The notes below the pieces were generated by a model that had not been told where the DNA came from, did not search any database, and saw nothing but the letters and a program-made list of their open reading frames with translations. Position numbers and translations under genes: made by a program. A stretch of DNA of 64,000 nucleotides from Cupriavidus pauculus (GTDB lineage Bacteria; Pseudomonadota; Gammaproteobacteria; Burkholderiales; Burkholderiaceae): assembly GCF_022179805.1 (NCBI RefSeq), contig NZ_BPUO01000005.1, positions 62,001 through 126,000 on the forward strand, in the 5' to 3' direction. This document shows, piece by piece, positions 1 through 7,509 of this stretch; the first letter of the stretch is position 1; each line of letters starts with the position of its first letter.

Positions 1-64
1 ACCGCATCGGCAGCGCGGCGGGTAGCGCGCCCGCCAGCAACAGGCTGGCCGAGTCGGGCTTCAT
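1..64 (-). CDS. 5' end of an unidentified gene, cut by the window edge
   Basis: An ATG at 64 on the minus strand opens a frame that stays open to the edge (21 codons). The peptide starts MKPDSASLLLAGALPAALPM, an apolar stretch that could begin a membrane or exported protein, but too little is present to name it. The case for a real start is the palindromic motif just upstream at 71-90, which resembles the one before the efflux operon at 5.09 kb. If so, this gene may be co-regulated with the pump. Confidence 0.35.
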   Translation of the reverse strand, partial: MKPDSASLLLAGALPAALPMR

Positions 65-70
65 ATTTAA

Positions 71-90
71 GCGGACTATTTAGTATCCGC
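71..90. promoter_or_regulatory. Candidate operator, copy 1 of the ACTATTyAGTA motif
   Basis: The sequence GCGGACTATTTAGTATCCGC has 5-bp inverted arms (GCGGA/TCCGC) around the core ACTATTTAGTA (75-85). The same 11-mer with one change (ACTATTCAGTA) lies at 5089-5099 before the efflux operon. It sits 7 bp before the start at 64. Binding by the TetR protein encoded at 259-846 is inference. The rest of 91-258 shows no gene I can support. Confidence 0.45.
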
Positions 91-258
91 GGCAACGTCA
101 GTCCAGAGTTGTCGGCTTTCGGCAATGTGGTGGTTCGCATCGGACCAACCGGCAAACAGCCTTTAGGCCCCTAGCATTCCTGGGCCCAGCGCTCGTCCAT
201 GCCATTGACAACCGCAATGGGACGATTTCCATCGTCGAGCCGAAGCCACCAACCACGG

Positions 259-846
259 TCAGATGCGCGCGGCTTTCAGCATCGACCGCAGTGACAAGCC
301 GATCAGGTCGCCTGCCGACGGACCGGCGTGGAATTGCAGCGCGATCCCGAAAGTCAGCTCCATGACGAGCGCGCCCAGTTCCAGCGGCGTGGCGGGCGCG
401 CGTCCGGCGGGAAAGATCCGCGTGACGATCATGCCGACCTTGTTCCACTGGTCGGTGAACATCCCGGTATGGCGCGCGGTCAGTGCCGCATCCTGCTTTG
501 CGTGGCGGATCAGGTCCAGGATCAACGAGCGCGGACCCGGCTCACGTGACGTCTCGGTGGACCACTTGCAGATGGCGTCGATTAGCGCCTCGGGGTCGTC
601 GATCCCCTGCACGGCCTGTTCAAGCTCGGCGGCATCACGAAAGCTCACGTCCTCCACGAACTGCAGGAAGATGTCTTCCTTCGACACGAAGTTCGAGTAG
701 AACGCGCCCTTCGTGAAGCCCGCCTCCTCGACGATGCGATCGATCGTGGCGCCGCCCAGGCCGTCGCTCGCGAAGACCTTGCCCGCGGCGGCCAGCAGCT
801 TTTCGCGCGTCAGCGCGCGGCTTTCCTGTCTTGTCAAACGTGCCAT
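259..846 (-). CDS. TetR/AcrR-family transcriptional regulator
   Basis: A 195-residue protein with an N-terminal TetR helix-turn-helix (about residues 10-55; core ATIDRIVEEAGFTKGAFYSNF) and a C-terminal ligand-binding region typical of AcrR relatives. It starts 45 bp after the stop of the adaptor gene on the same strand, so it is probably the last gene of the efflux operon and its local repressor. Candidate sites are the ACTATTyAGTA motifs at 75-85 and 5089-5099. The inducer is unknown. The family call is secure; the target is inferred from position. Confidence 0.85.
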   Translation of the reverse strand: MARLTRQESRALTREKLLAAAGKVFASDGLGGATIDRIVEEAGFTKGAFYSNFVSKEDIFLQFVEDVSFRDAAELEQAVQGIDDPEALIDAICKWSTETSREPGPRSLILDLIRHAKQDAALTARHTGMFTDQWNKVGMIVTRIFPAGRAPATPLELGALVMELTFGIALQFHAGPSAGDLIGLSLRSMLKAARI

Positions 847-891
847 CGATGTCGAAGTTCCCGGACCTGCTGTTCGTCATGCTCCCGACGG

Positions 892-1929
892 TCACAAACG
901 CACGTGCACGGTGGGAACCACGGACATGCCGATACGCAGGTCGCGCGCGGCAGCCTGGCCGCTGTCGATGCGGATCTTCACCGGCACGCGCTGCACCACC
1001 TTCGTAAAGTTGCCGGTGGCATTGTCCGGCGCGATCGGCGAGAACGCGATGCCGCTGGCGGGCGCGACACTCTCCACATGACCGCGCAACTCGATGCCCG
1101 GCAGCATGTCCACCGCGATTGTAACGGCTTGGCCGGCCCGCACGCGGCGCAACTGCGTCTCGCGGAAGTTCGCCTCGATGTATGCGTCCTTGAGCGGCAC
1201 CACGGCCAGCAGCGGCGCGCCGACGTTGACATAGGCGCCCACGCGCAGCGTGCGATGCCCCACCATACCGCCGATGGGCGCGGTGATGCGCGTGTACGAC
1301 AGGTTCAGGCGCGCGGCGTCCAGCGCGGCCATCGCCTTCTCCAGGCTGGCCTCGGCCTGCTTCTGCTGGGCCTGCAGCACGCCGGCCTGGTGCTGTGCGG
1401 CATCGCGCGCCGACGCATGCTCGGTACGGCGCGCCACGGCCACCTGCAACTGCGATTGCGACTGCTGCCGCTCCTGCACCGTGCCGGAACCGTCGACCGC
1501 CAGGTTGGCGTAGCGCCGCGCGTCGGCCTCGGCGAAAGTGATCGACGCGTTGTCGGCGGAAATCGCCGCGTCGCCCTGCCGGATCACGCTCACCTGCTGC
1601 TGTTGCGCCGCCTTCAGGCGCAGCAGGTCAGCACGCGCGTTGTTCACGTCCGCGGTGGCGCTGGCCACCGCCACCACGAAATCGCGGTCGTCGATGGTAG
1701 CCAGCAGCTGGCCCTGCTTCACTATCTGGTTGTCTTCCACCAGCACCTGGGCAATCTGGCCGGCGATGCGCGGCGCCACGAAGGTGGAGTCCGCGCGCAC
1801 GTAGGCGTCGGTCGTGGATTGCGTGGCACCGCGACCCTCGTCGCGGAAGTAGAGATAGGCCGTTGCGGCAAGTGCGCAGCCAAGGACGGCCCAGACGGCG
1901 ATCTTTGCGGGGCGGGGGAGCATCTTCAT
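892..1929 (-). CDS. HlyD/EmrA-family efflux adaptor (membrane fusion protein)
   Basis: A 345-residue periplasmic adaptor linking the inner-membrane pump at 1926-3482 to the outer-membrane channel at 3499-5034. It has one N-terminal membrane anchor (about residues 9-27), a lipoyl/barrel-sandwich half (VAPRIAGQIAQVLVEDNQ), a long alanine/glutamine-rich coiled coil (about 95-200), the second lipoyl half (YTRITAPIGGMVGHRTL) and a beta-barrel domain. The ATG overlaps the pump's stop codon as ATGA, indicating translational coupling. The open frame continues far upstream of this ATG, but that part is a shadow of the pump gene. Confidence 0.9.
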   Translation of the reverse strand: MKMLPRPAKIAVWAVLGCALAATAYLYFRDEGRGATQSTTDAYVRADSTFVAPRIAGQIAQVLVEDNQIVKQGQLLATIDDRDFVVAVASATADVNNARADLLRLKAAQQQQVSVIRQGDAAISADNASITFAEADARRYANLAVDGSGTVQERQQSQSQLQVAVARRTEHASARDAAQHQAGVLQAQQKQAEASLEKAMAALDAARLNLSYTRITAPIGGMVGHRTLRVGAYVNVGAPLLAVVPLKDAYIEANFRETQLRRVRAGQAVTIAVDMLPGIELRGHVESVAPASGIAFSPIAPDNATGNFTKVVQRVPVKIRIDSGQAAARDLRIGMSVVPTVHVRL

Positions 1930-3482
1930 AAGTGGATAGGCTTGTGCACTTTGGGCGGAGCGATGTAGTGCAGGTTCAGGACGAAGGGCACCAGGGCCAC
2001 CGCCAGCAGGCCCAGGACCAGATAGGCATCGGCGATCGACAGCACGAACGCCTGGTGCGTAATGCGCTCGGCAAGGTGGCGCAGGTGTTCCACGCCATCG
2101 GCATGCAAGCCCGCGCCGTCGGCGCGGATCGCGCGATCCAGCAGTACGTTGGCGTGCGTGTGTTCGCGCACCACGATCAGACGCTCGACGAAGGCTGCGC
2201 CGCTGACCGTGGCCAGCACGCGCAGTACGTTGACGATGCCGGACACGACCGGGCCTTCGCTCGGCTGCACCACGCTGGTGGCCAGGAACAGCGTGGAGAC
2301 GACAGCCATCGGCTGGCCAATGGCCTGCAGTACCTGCACTGCGAAGAACTCCGGCGCCATCCACGCCGACGTCACGCGCGACGCGATCAGACACGACATC
2401 GCAATGCAAAGCAGGCCGCCCGCGAACATGTACCGTGCGTCCATCCAGCGCTTGTAGAGCAGGTACGACACGAACGGTCCGAGCACGAGTTGCGGCACGC
2501 CAACCGTGATGCCCAGCACCGCCACATACGGCGTGCGGAACGCGTGGATATGCGACAGGAACAGCGCCGGCAGCAGCGATCCCGACAGCAGAATCACCAC
2601 CAGTGCGTAGAAGATCGAGAAGCCCAGCCCGAGATTGCGGCGTTCCAGCAGCTGCAGCTTGATGAAGGGCAGCGGGTGATACCACTCGGTGAGCAGGCAT
2701 ACGCACAGCAACGCACCGCCGGCGCCGAAGAACCAGCAGATCAGTGTGTCGTTGAACCAGTCGTAGCGTTCGCCCTGCGACAGTCCAAGCCCCAGCATCA
2801 CCAGCCCGGCCAGGCCGGTGACCAGCCCGATCAGGTTGATCTGCCTGAACCGCCCCAGCATCACCGGGTCTTGCGGCACGCCCCACGCCACGGCCCATAG
2901 CGAGAAGGCGGCCAGCGGCAGAGCCTGCCAGTAGACAAGATGCCAGTTTCCCAGCGTATCGGTGTAGGTGGCCGACAGCCACGTAGCAACGTTTGGCGAG
3001 AACGTGGCTGTCATCGCGTACAGCGCCAGGCCATAGAGCCGCAGCGGCAGCGGAAAGAAGCGCAGGGCCGCGGCCATCAGCACGGGAATCAGCAGCCCGC
3101 CAAAGAAGCCCTGCAGCGCGCGCAGGCACAGCAGCACGGGCAAGCTCGGTGCGTAGGGCGTGAGCAGGCCCAGCAGCGTGAAGATCGCCACCGCCCCCAG
3201 GTGAAAGCGCCGCAGCGACAGCGTGACCGCGAACCACGTGGCAAACGGCATCGCGGCGAGTTCGCAGGCCGCGTAGACGCTGGTGATCCAGCTGCCTTCG
3301 TCGGCGCCCAGGCCGGCGGCGCCCTTGAGGTCTACCAGCGACAGACCGCCGATACGGTTGTTCATGCCCGACATCATTGCGGCCACGAACACGCCGAGCA
3401 CGCCGATGAAGATCTGCGCGTTGAATGGATGGGGCCCCGCCGCCGCCTTGGGCGGGACGGCATGGACCGGAAGACTTGCCAT
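1926..3482 (-). CDS. DHA2-family MFS multidrug efflux pump (EmrB-like)
   Basis: A 518-residue inner-membrane proton-driven drug exporter. About 14 hydrophobic helices are visible, matching the DHA2 (14-TM) group. The start MASLPVHAV is preceded by a good GGGAGGG ribosome site in the 16-bp gap after the outer-membrane factor gene; an in-frame upstream start exists but would overlap that gene. The 3' end overlaps the adaptor gene by 4 bp. The full tripartite set suggests export of toxic small molecules across both membranes; the substrate cannot be told from sequence. Confidence 0.9.
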   Translation of the reverse strand: MASLPVHAVPPKAAAGPHPFNAQIFIGVLGVFVAAMMSGMNNRIGGLSLVDLKGAAGLGADEGSWITSVYAACELAAMPFATWFAVTLSLRRFHLGAVAIFTLLGLLTPYAPSLPVLLCLRALQGFFGGLLIPVLMAAALRFFPLPLRLYGLALYAMTATFSPNVATWLSATYTDTLGNWHLVYWQALPLAAFSLWAVAWGVPQDPVMLGRFRQINLIGLVTGLAGLVMLGLGLSQGERYDWFNDTLICWFFGAGGALLCVCLLTEWYHPLPFIKLQLLERRNLGLGFSIFYALVVILLSGSLLPALFLSHIHAFRTPYVAVLGITVGVPQLVLGPFVSYLLYKRWMDARYMFAGGLLCIAMSCLIASRVTSAWMAPEFFAVQVLQAIGQPMAVVSTLFLATSVVQPSEGPVVSGIVNVLRVLATVSGAAFVERLIVVREHTHANVLLDRAIRADGAGLHADGVEHLRHLAERITHQAFVLSIADAYLVLGLLAVALVPFVLNLHYIAPPKVHKPIHL

Positions 3483-3498
3483 GTCGATACCCTCCCCG

Positions 3499-5034
3499 CT
3501 ATTGGACGGTGCTGGCCGGCGCGGGCGTCCAGCCGCCGCCAAGCACCTTGTAGAGCTTGACCATTGCCATCGATACATCGGTCCGGCTTTGCGTCAGCGC
3601 GTTCTCGGCGGCTAGCAGGTCGCGCTGGGCGATCAGAACGGCCAGGAATGTCGATGCGCCCTGCGCATAGCGCTGCTGCGCGGTGCGAAACGCGATGCGG
3701 TCGCTGTCCACAGCCACTCCAAGCTGTTCGTCACGTGCCTGCGCCGAGCGATACGCGGTCATCGCGTCGTCCACTTCGTGCCACGCGGTGAGCACGGTCT
3801 GCCGATAGCGGATCGCGATCTCCTGCTGGCGCGCCTTGGTCAGCGCGAGCGTGCCCATCAGGCGTCCGCCTTCGAAGATCGGCAGATGTAGCACCGGCCC
3901 CACCGCGAACTGTCGGGCGCTCCAGTCGCCGGCCTCGGTGAACTTCAGCGCCTGGAATCCGAAGCTGCCGGTCAGGCTGACGCTCGGATAAAAATTGGCC
4001 TTGGCCACGCCGATGGCAGCCGTTGCCGCATGCAGCTCGGCCTCGGCGCGCAGGATGTCGGGTCGACGGTGCGCGAGGTCGGACGACAAACCCACGGGCA
4101 CCACCACGGGCGGCGCAGGGATACCGGCATCGCCGGCAAGTTCGTCGTCCAGCGCGTGCGGCGCCTGGCCCAGCAGCAGCGCCAGCGCATTCATCAATGC
4201 CGCGCGCCGGTGTTCCAGTTCAGGAACGGTGGCGGTAACGCGCGCAAGCTCCGCCTTGGCGCTGGCTGCGTCGTACCGGGTGGCCACACCCTGCTCTTCG
4301 CGACGGGTAGCCAGGCGCAGCGTGGCCTGGGCGATCTCCCGGTTCTTCTGGGCAATCGCCAGCGACGACTGCACGCCCCGCAACGCCAGGTAGGCACGGG
4401 CCACTTCGGCCGATACCAGCACGCGCACGGCTTCGCGGTCGTAGACGGTGGCATCGGTGGTGGCATTGGCCGACTCTTTGGCGCGTCGGACCTTGCCCCA
4501 GATATCAATCTCCCACGTGGCATCCACGCCGTATTGCCAGAGGCTGTACGGCGGCGAGCCCAGCTCGCCCTTCAGCGCGCTGGTGCCGAACGGGTCCGCA
4601 CCATTGGCGGCGGTGCCACTCACGGCGCCCGAGGTGCCGGTGAGCTTGAGGATGCCATTCGGGCTGGCGCGCTCGCGCAGCCCCGAGCCGTTGGCCGAGA
4701 ACGTCGGGTAGGCGTCGGCGCCCACCACGCGCAACCGCGCCCGGCTCTGCCCGATGCGCGCCTCAGCGGCCTGCAATTCAAGGTTCTGCTCCGCCACGCG
4801 CGACTCGAGCGATGTCAGCACCGGATCGTTGAACTGCTTCCACCAGTCCGCCTGCACTGCGCCGGCCGAGAAGCCGGCCGTGTCCGTGCCGCCGGCAGCG
4901 CTCAGCAATGCCGCAGGGGGCCGCATCGAAGGCGTTTCGAAATCGGGGCCGACGGCACAGCCGCCTAGCCCCGCAACGAGCGCGGCATTGACCAGCGCGA
5001 AACACACCATCCGCAAGCGCAACGTGACAGACAT
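3499..5034 (-). CDS. NodT-family outer-membrane efflux lipoprotein
   Basis: A 511-residue TolC-type channel of the NodT/OprM branch. The signal peptide ends in a lipobox (GLGGC, Cys26), followed by AVGPDFETPSMRPP, the usual N-terminus of this family. Two outer-membrane-efflux repeats with long heptad-like helices follow. It is the first gene of the minus-strand operon and supplies the outer channel. The ATG at 5034 (MSVTLRLRM) was chosen because it gives a normal signal peptide; a GTG at 5046 is in frame and possible. Confidence 0.9.
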   Translation of the reverse strand: MSVTLRLRMVCFALVNAALVAGLGGCAVGPDFETPSMRPPAALLSAAGGTDTAGFSAGAVQADWWKQFNDPVLTSLESRVAEQNLELQAAEARIGQSRARLRVVGADAYPTFSANGSGLRERASPNGILKLTGTSGAVSGTAANGADPFGTSALKGELGSPPYSLWQYGVDATWEIDIWGKVRRAKESANATTDATVYDREAVRVLVSAEVARAYLALRGVQSSLAIAQKNREIAQATLRLATRREEQGVATRYDAASAKAELARVTATVPELEHRRAALMNALALLLGQAPHALDDELAGDAGIPAPPVVVPVGLSSDLAHRRPDILRAEAELHAATAAIGVAKANFYPSVSLTGSFGFQALKFTEAGDWSARQFAVGPVLHLPIFEGGRLMGTLALTKARQQEIAIRYRQTVLTAWHEVDDAMTAYRSAQARDEQLGVAVDSDRIAFRTAQQRYAQGASTFLAVLIAQRDLLAAENALTQSRTDVSMAMVKLYKVLGGGWTPAPASTVQ

Positions 5035-5074
5035 GCAATAGTCCACGAACCGAAGTGGGCCGAATCATATACCA

Positions 5075-5101
5075 AATAGTTTTCAAATACTATTCAGTAT
5101 T
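5075..5101. promoter_or_regulatory. Candidate operator of the efflux operon, copy 2 of the ACTATTyAGTA motif
   Basis: Nested inverted repeats occur here: AATAGT (5075-5080) with ACTATT (5089-5094), and a perfect AATACT-ATTC-AGTATT at 5086-5101. The core ACTATTCAGTA (5089-5099) matches the motif at 75-85 at 10 of 11 positions. It lies about 40-65 bp before the first efflux gene, a good place for a TetR operator. The remaining 5102-5320 is AT-richer and holds no gene I can support. Confidence 0.5.
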
Positions 5102-5326
5102 TGTGCGGCGACCGCCAACATTACCCGCTGTAGTCCGCCGTGAAGGGACACCCCGCCGGCTCGCGGCCGTGGCCTGCCCGTCACTGGGTCGAGCGCAGTT
5201 CACGCCGATGGTGCCGGCGTCGCCTTATATGTGCTGCAATAGCAACAAAAATCGCATTTGTGACTAAAGCTTCGGTGGATGTTCACCGTACACCTACTGC
5301 ACTTTTTTCACTTATTGCGTTTGTGG

Positions 5327-5361
5327 GCTAGGCTTGCTGTCGTAGATAGCGCAAGCCTAGC
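5327..5361. promoter_or_regulatory. Interrupted palindrome before the HTH antitoxin gene
   Basis: GCTAGGCTTGC (5327-5337) and GCAAGCCTAGC (5351-5361) are perfect 11-bp inverted arms with a 13-bp spacer, ending 39 bp before the ATG at 5401. Toxin-antitoxin operons are usually autoregulated through such a repeat, so this is the likely operator of the module at 5401-6161. A leader hairpin is an alternative. Confidence 0.55.
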
Positions 5362-5400
5362 AATCGCAATTGCCGTGTTAAGCAGTGGGGAGAGAATCAA

Positions 5401-5874
5401 ATGTCTGCGGTGAATCGATTGCGTGAGGTGATCCCTCCCGTAATGACCGAGCAAGAACTGGACATGGCGCGCACCGCCCAGCGCTGCATCATGGAGGCGT
5501 TGGACCATTCTCGTGCTGCCGCCATGACTTTGACGACGGATGCTGGTGAGCACCTCTCGGTCGATGTGCCTCCCGCAGCGTTGAAGCTGATTGGTCAGCT
5601 TCTCGGTGCATTAAGTGAAGGCCGCCCAATCACGTTGATGCCCGCGAAGCGTGAATTCAGCACGGTAGAGGCAGCTCACTTTCTCAATGTGTCCCGTCCG
5701 TTTGTCATTAAGGAAATTGAGCAAGGCAAGCTGCCGCACCGCATGGTAGGCACGCATCGTCGAATCGCCTTCGAAGACTTGGTTGCCTACGCCAAGGCGA
5801 TGCGTGAAAGTCAATCTAGTGCGCTGGACCGCATGGCAGAGAACGCCCGAGAACTGGGGCTGGATTCCTTATAA
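5401..5874 (+). CDS. Excisionase-type HTH protein, probable antitoxin of a PIN-domain toxin
   Basis: A 157-residue protein whose C-terminal half (about residues 82-135, STVEAAHFLNVSRPFVIKEI then KLPHRMVGTHRRIAFEDLVAYAK) is an excisionase/MerR-like winged helix-turn-helix. Such proteins are commonly encoded directly before PIN-domain toxins, and the decayed reading frame at 5877-6161 is such a toxin. The gene itself appears intact. A perfect 11-bp-arm palindrome lies upstream. It may now be an orphan regulator, or may neutralise a related toxin elsewhere in the genome. Confidence 0.75.
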   Translation: MSAVNRLREVIPPVMTEQELDMARTAQRCIMEALDHSRAAAMTLTTDAGEHLSVDVPPAALKLIGQLLGALSEGRPITLMPAKREFSTVEAAHFLNVSRPFVIKEIEQGKLPHRMVGTHRRIAFEDLVAYAKAMRESQSSALDRMAENARELGLDSL

Positions 5875-5876
5875 CC

Positions 5877-6161
5877 GGGTACGCGCGCTATACGGCGCTG
5901 CTCGATGCCTGTGTGCTCTATCCCATCGCCATAACCAATTCGCTAATGAGCTTGGCTGCCGCAGGGCTATTCGCGGCCAAGTAGACGCAGCGCATCGAGG
6001 ATGAATGGATGCGCGCCCTAGAAGCGCAACGGCCTGACTTGAAAGGCCGCTTGACGATCCGTCGCGACGCAATGCGAGACACTGTACCGGACTGGGAGGT
6101 GCCCGAAGGTGCCTGGGCGCCGCTCATCGGAAACTACAGTCTGCCCGACCCTGACGGATAG
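5877..6161 (+). pseudogene. Decayed PIN-domain toxin gene
   Basis: The frame starting three bases after the antitoxin stop reads YARYTALLDACVLYP, the N-terminus of a PIN-domain nuclease (the D of LLDACVLYP is a metal ligand). It continues as coding-like sequence (RIEDEWMRALEAQRPDLKGR) but carries three lesions. There is no start codon, and GGG (5877-5879) sits where a GTG/ATG would be expected. There is an in-frame TAG at 5982-5984. The protein then ends at TAG 6159-6161 after LPDPDG, before the DDRHVLAAA-type acidic motif that normally follows. 6162-6404 shows no further gene. Confidence 0.8.
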
Positions 6162-6404
6162 GGTCTGAGTAACAGCAAAGTACGGTGCAAGAGGCGAGTC
6201 GATTCGCACCATGGTCCTGCGCAACATTCCGTTTAGACCCATTACCAATGGTCAGGTCTTGGAATGCGGGGCTGTCCTACATCGGCGAACTGGCTTGCCG
6301 CCTGGGGTAGCTACTCCGGTAAGTTGCAGGAAATCAAAGGGACTCCACAGGCGATGCCGCCGGCTACAGGAGTCGTCTCAGGTCACAGACTGTGCACAGC
6401 ATTC

Positions 6405-6803
6405 CTAATGACCGCCGGCATGCCAGTCTTCGACCAGCAGCTGCGTCACACGGGAAAACTCGCGTACGTTGTGGGTCACAAGAATGAGGTTGCGCGCCCT
6501 CGCCTGTCCGGCAATCAATGTGTAAGGGCCGATCGGCGTACCAGCGGCCGCCAGTTGTGCACGAATCTCGCCTGCATGCTGGGCGTCCTCCAAATCAAAT
6601 GGCACCACATCAAGCTGCAACGCTTCGATTCGCGCAAGGTTCGCCGCCGCGCGCTGGCTCTTGTAAGCCCCGTAGTACAAATCGTGAGCAACGATGGACG
6701 GCATCCCGAAGTCCGCCGGCAAATGCGTTCGCAGACGGGCAAGCATGTTGGGCTCGCCCTTGAGCATCGCGATCACCACGTTGGTATCGAGAAGATACTT
6801 CAT
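6405..6803 (-). CDS. vapC: VapC-type PIN-domain toxin lacking one catalytic aspartate
   Basis: A 132-residue PIN-domain ribonuclease of the VapC family (MKYLLDTNVV; Asp6 is the first metal ligand). Asp41 in AHDLYYG replaces the usual glutamate. The motif normally reading GPYD-x-LIA appears as GPYTLIAGQ (residues 92-100), so the conserved aspartate after Tyr94 is absent, consistent with deletion of one GAC codon. VapC nucleases need this acidic cluster for magnesium, so the enzyme is probably weak or dead. The start overlaps the ancestral end of vapB as ATGA. The family call is secure; inactivity is inferred. Confidence 0.85.
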   Translation of the reverse strand: MKYLLDTNVVIAMLKGEPNMLARLRTHLPADFGMPSIVAHDLYYGAYKSQRAAANLARIEALQLDVVPFDLEDAQHAGEIRAQLAAAGTPIGPYTLIAGQARARNLILVTHNVREFSRVTQLLVEDWHAGGH

Positions 6804-6829
6804 TCAAAGACGTCCAGGCCAGGCCGCTC

Positions 6830-7042
6830 CTACTCCCCAGGCTGGGAGACTGCCGCTGCCTCGAAATCCGCATCGACTGGTCCGATCAGCGGTGATAGCC
6901 ATGCCCAATCTTGCGGGACTGGTTCCAGGATAACCGCGGCGCCGTGTCGACGAATCCGCACTTCCGCACTGTCGAAACGGTAGTCCTTGGGCAAACGTAC
7001 GGCTTGGGAGCCGCCATGGCGGAAGATTTTGGCAAATTTCAT
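6830..7042 (-). CDS. vapB: VapB-type antitoxin, C-terminally truncated by an amber codon
   Basis: A 70-residue antitoxin with an AbrB/SpoVT-type swapped-hairpin DNA-binding domain (KIFRHGGSQAVRLPKDYRF) and a toxin-binding tail. It ends at TAG 6832-6830, exactly where relatives have a Gln codon (QPGE-Q-ERP). Reading past it, the frame continues ERPGLDVFE and stops at TGA 6802-6800, overlapping the vapC ATG in the normal coupled arrangement. About ten C-terminal residues that help wrap the toxin are therefore lost. The start follows a GGGAG ribosome site; the operator at 7060-7078 is intact. Confidence 0.85.
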   Translation of the reverse strand: MKFAKIFRHGGSQAVRLPKDYRFDSAEVRIRRHGAAVILEPVPQDWAWLSPLIGPVDADFEAAAVSQPGE

Positions 7043-7059
7043 TTGTACTCCCTTTTTTG

Positions 7060-7078
7060 TATCTACAAAACGTAGATA
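7060..7078. promoter_or_regulatory. VapB operator
   Basis: TATCTAC (7060-7066) and GTAGATA (7072-7078) are perfect 7-bp inverted arms separated by AAAAC, 17 bp before the vapB start. Size and place match autoregulatory sites bound by VapB dimers and VapBC complexes. Confidence 0.65.
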
Positions 7079-7090
7079 TCGAACAGACGC

Positions 7091-7509
7091 AAGCCCGCTG
7101 ATTCAACCTTCCCGCACGCTTGCCTCCTCACGAGTTGCGAACGGGTTGCTCGCCCCGGTCCTTCCCAAGTAACGCCTCAAAGTTGGAAGAATGTTGTAAC
7201 GACCGAAGAATTCGCTTGGCTTATCACGGTCCCCATGCAGGATCCGCTCGGCTGCGCGGGGCAGTCGACCTACAATCTGCTTCGAGGAGCACTACAGAGC
7301 ATTGGACATTGCGGTGCTCAATACGCTTTCCTAGCAGGTTTTCGCGTCGTTGTCTGGTATGGCGATCCGATGCTACAGACTTTCTTGGTCGACTAATCGG
7401 CCAAGCCCGCGTAGTGATGTATGCATCACTTAATCTGCATAACGGCATTTAAGGCCCGGATCGGGCTGCCCCGACTCCTTTGCTTCATCTGGGGCGTGGG
7501 GCGCGGCGC
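7091..7509. other. Gap between vapB and the desulfurase gene; possible gene remnant
   Basis: No complete gene is supported in this stretch. On the plus strand a frame open from about 7160 to TAA 7394-7396 gives protein-like sequence (AGQSTYNLLRGALQSIG then FRVVVWYGDPMLQTFLVD) but has no convincing start and matches no family I recognise; it may be a remnant. A short inverted repeat GTGATG-TATG-CATCAC lies at about 7411-7426. No terminator with a T-run is evident. Confidence 0.25.

Noticed and set aside
91..448. Minus-strand frame at 98-448 and a conserved-looking stretch at 91-258
   Set aside because: The frame overlaps the TetR 3' end out of frame; I could not tie the stretch to any gene or proven repeat from this window alone.
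2062..2900. Plus-strand frames opposite the DHA2 pump
   Set aside because: Composition typical of antisense frames in GC-rich genes; no ribosome sites or domains.
1930..3237. Upstream part of a 781-codon minus-strand frame running into the adaptor gene
   Set aside because: This segment is antiparallel-frame noise over the DHA2 pump gene; the adaptor starts at 1929 with an ATGA overlap.
6162..6404. Short frames such as that at 6211-6408 after the broken PIN gene
   Set aside because: No family likeness or ribosome site; the stretch may be remnant DNA but nothing identifies its source.
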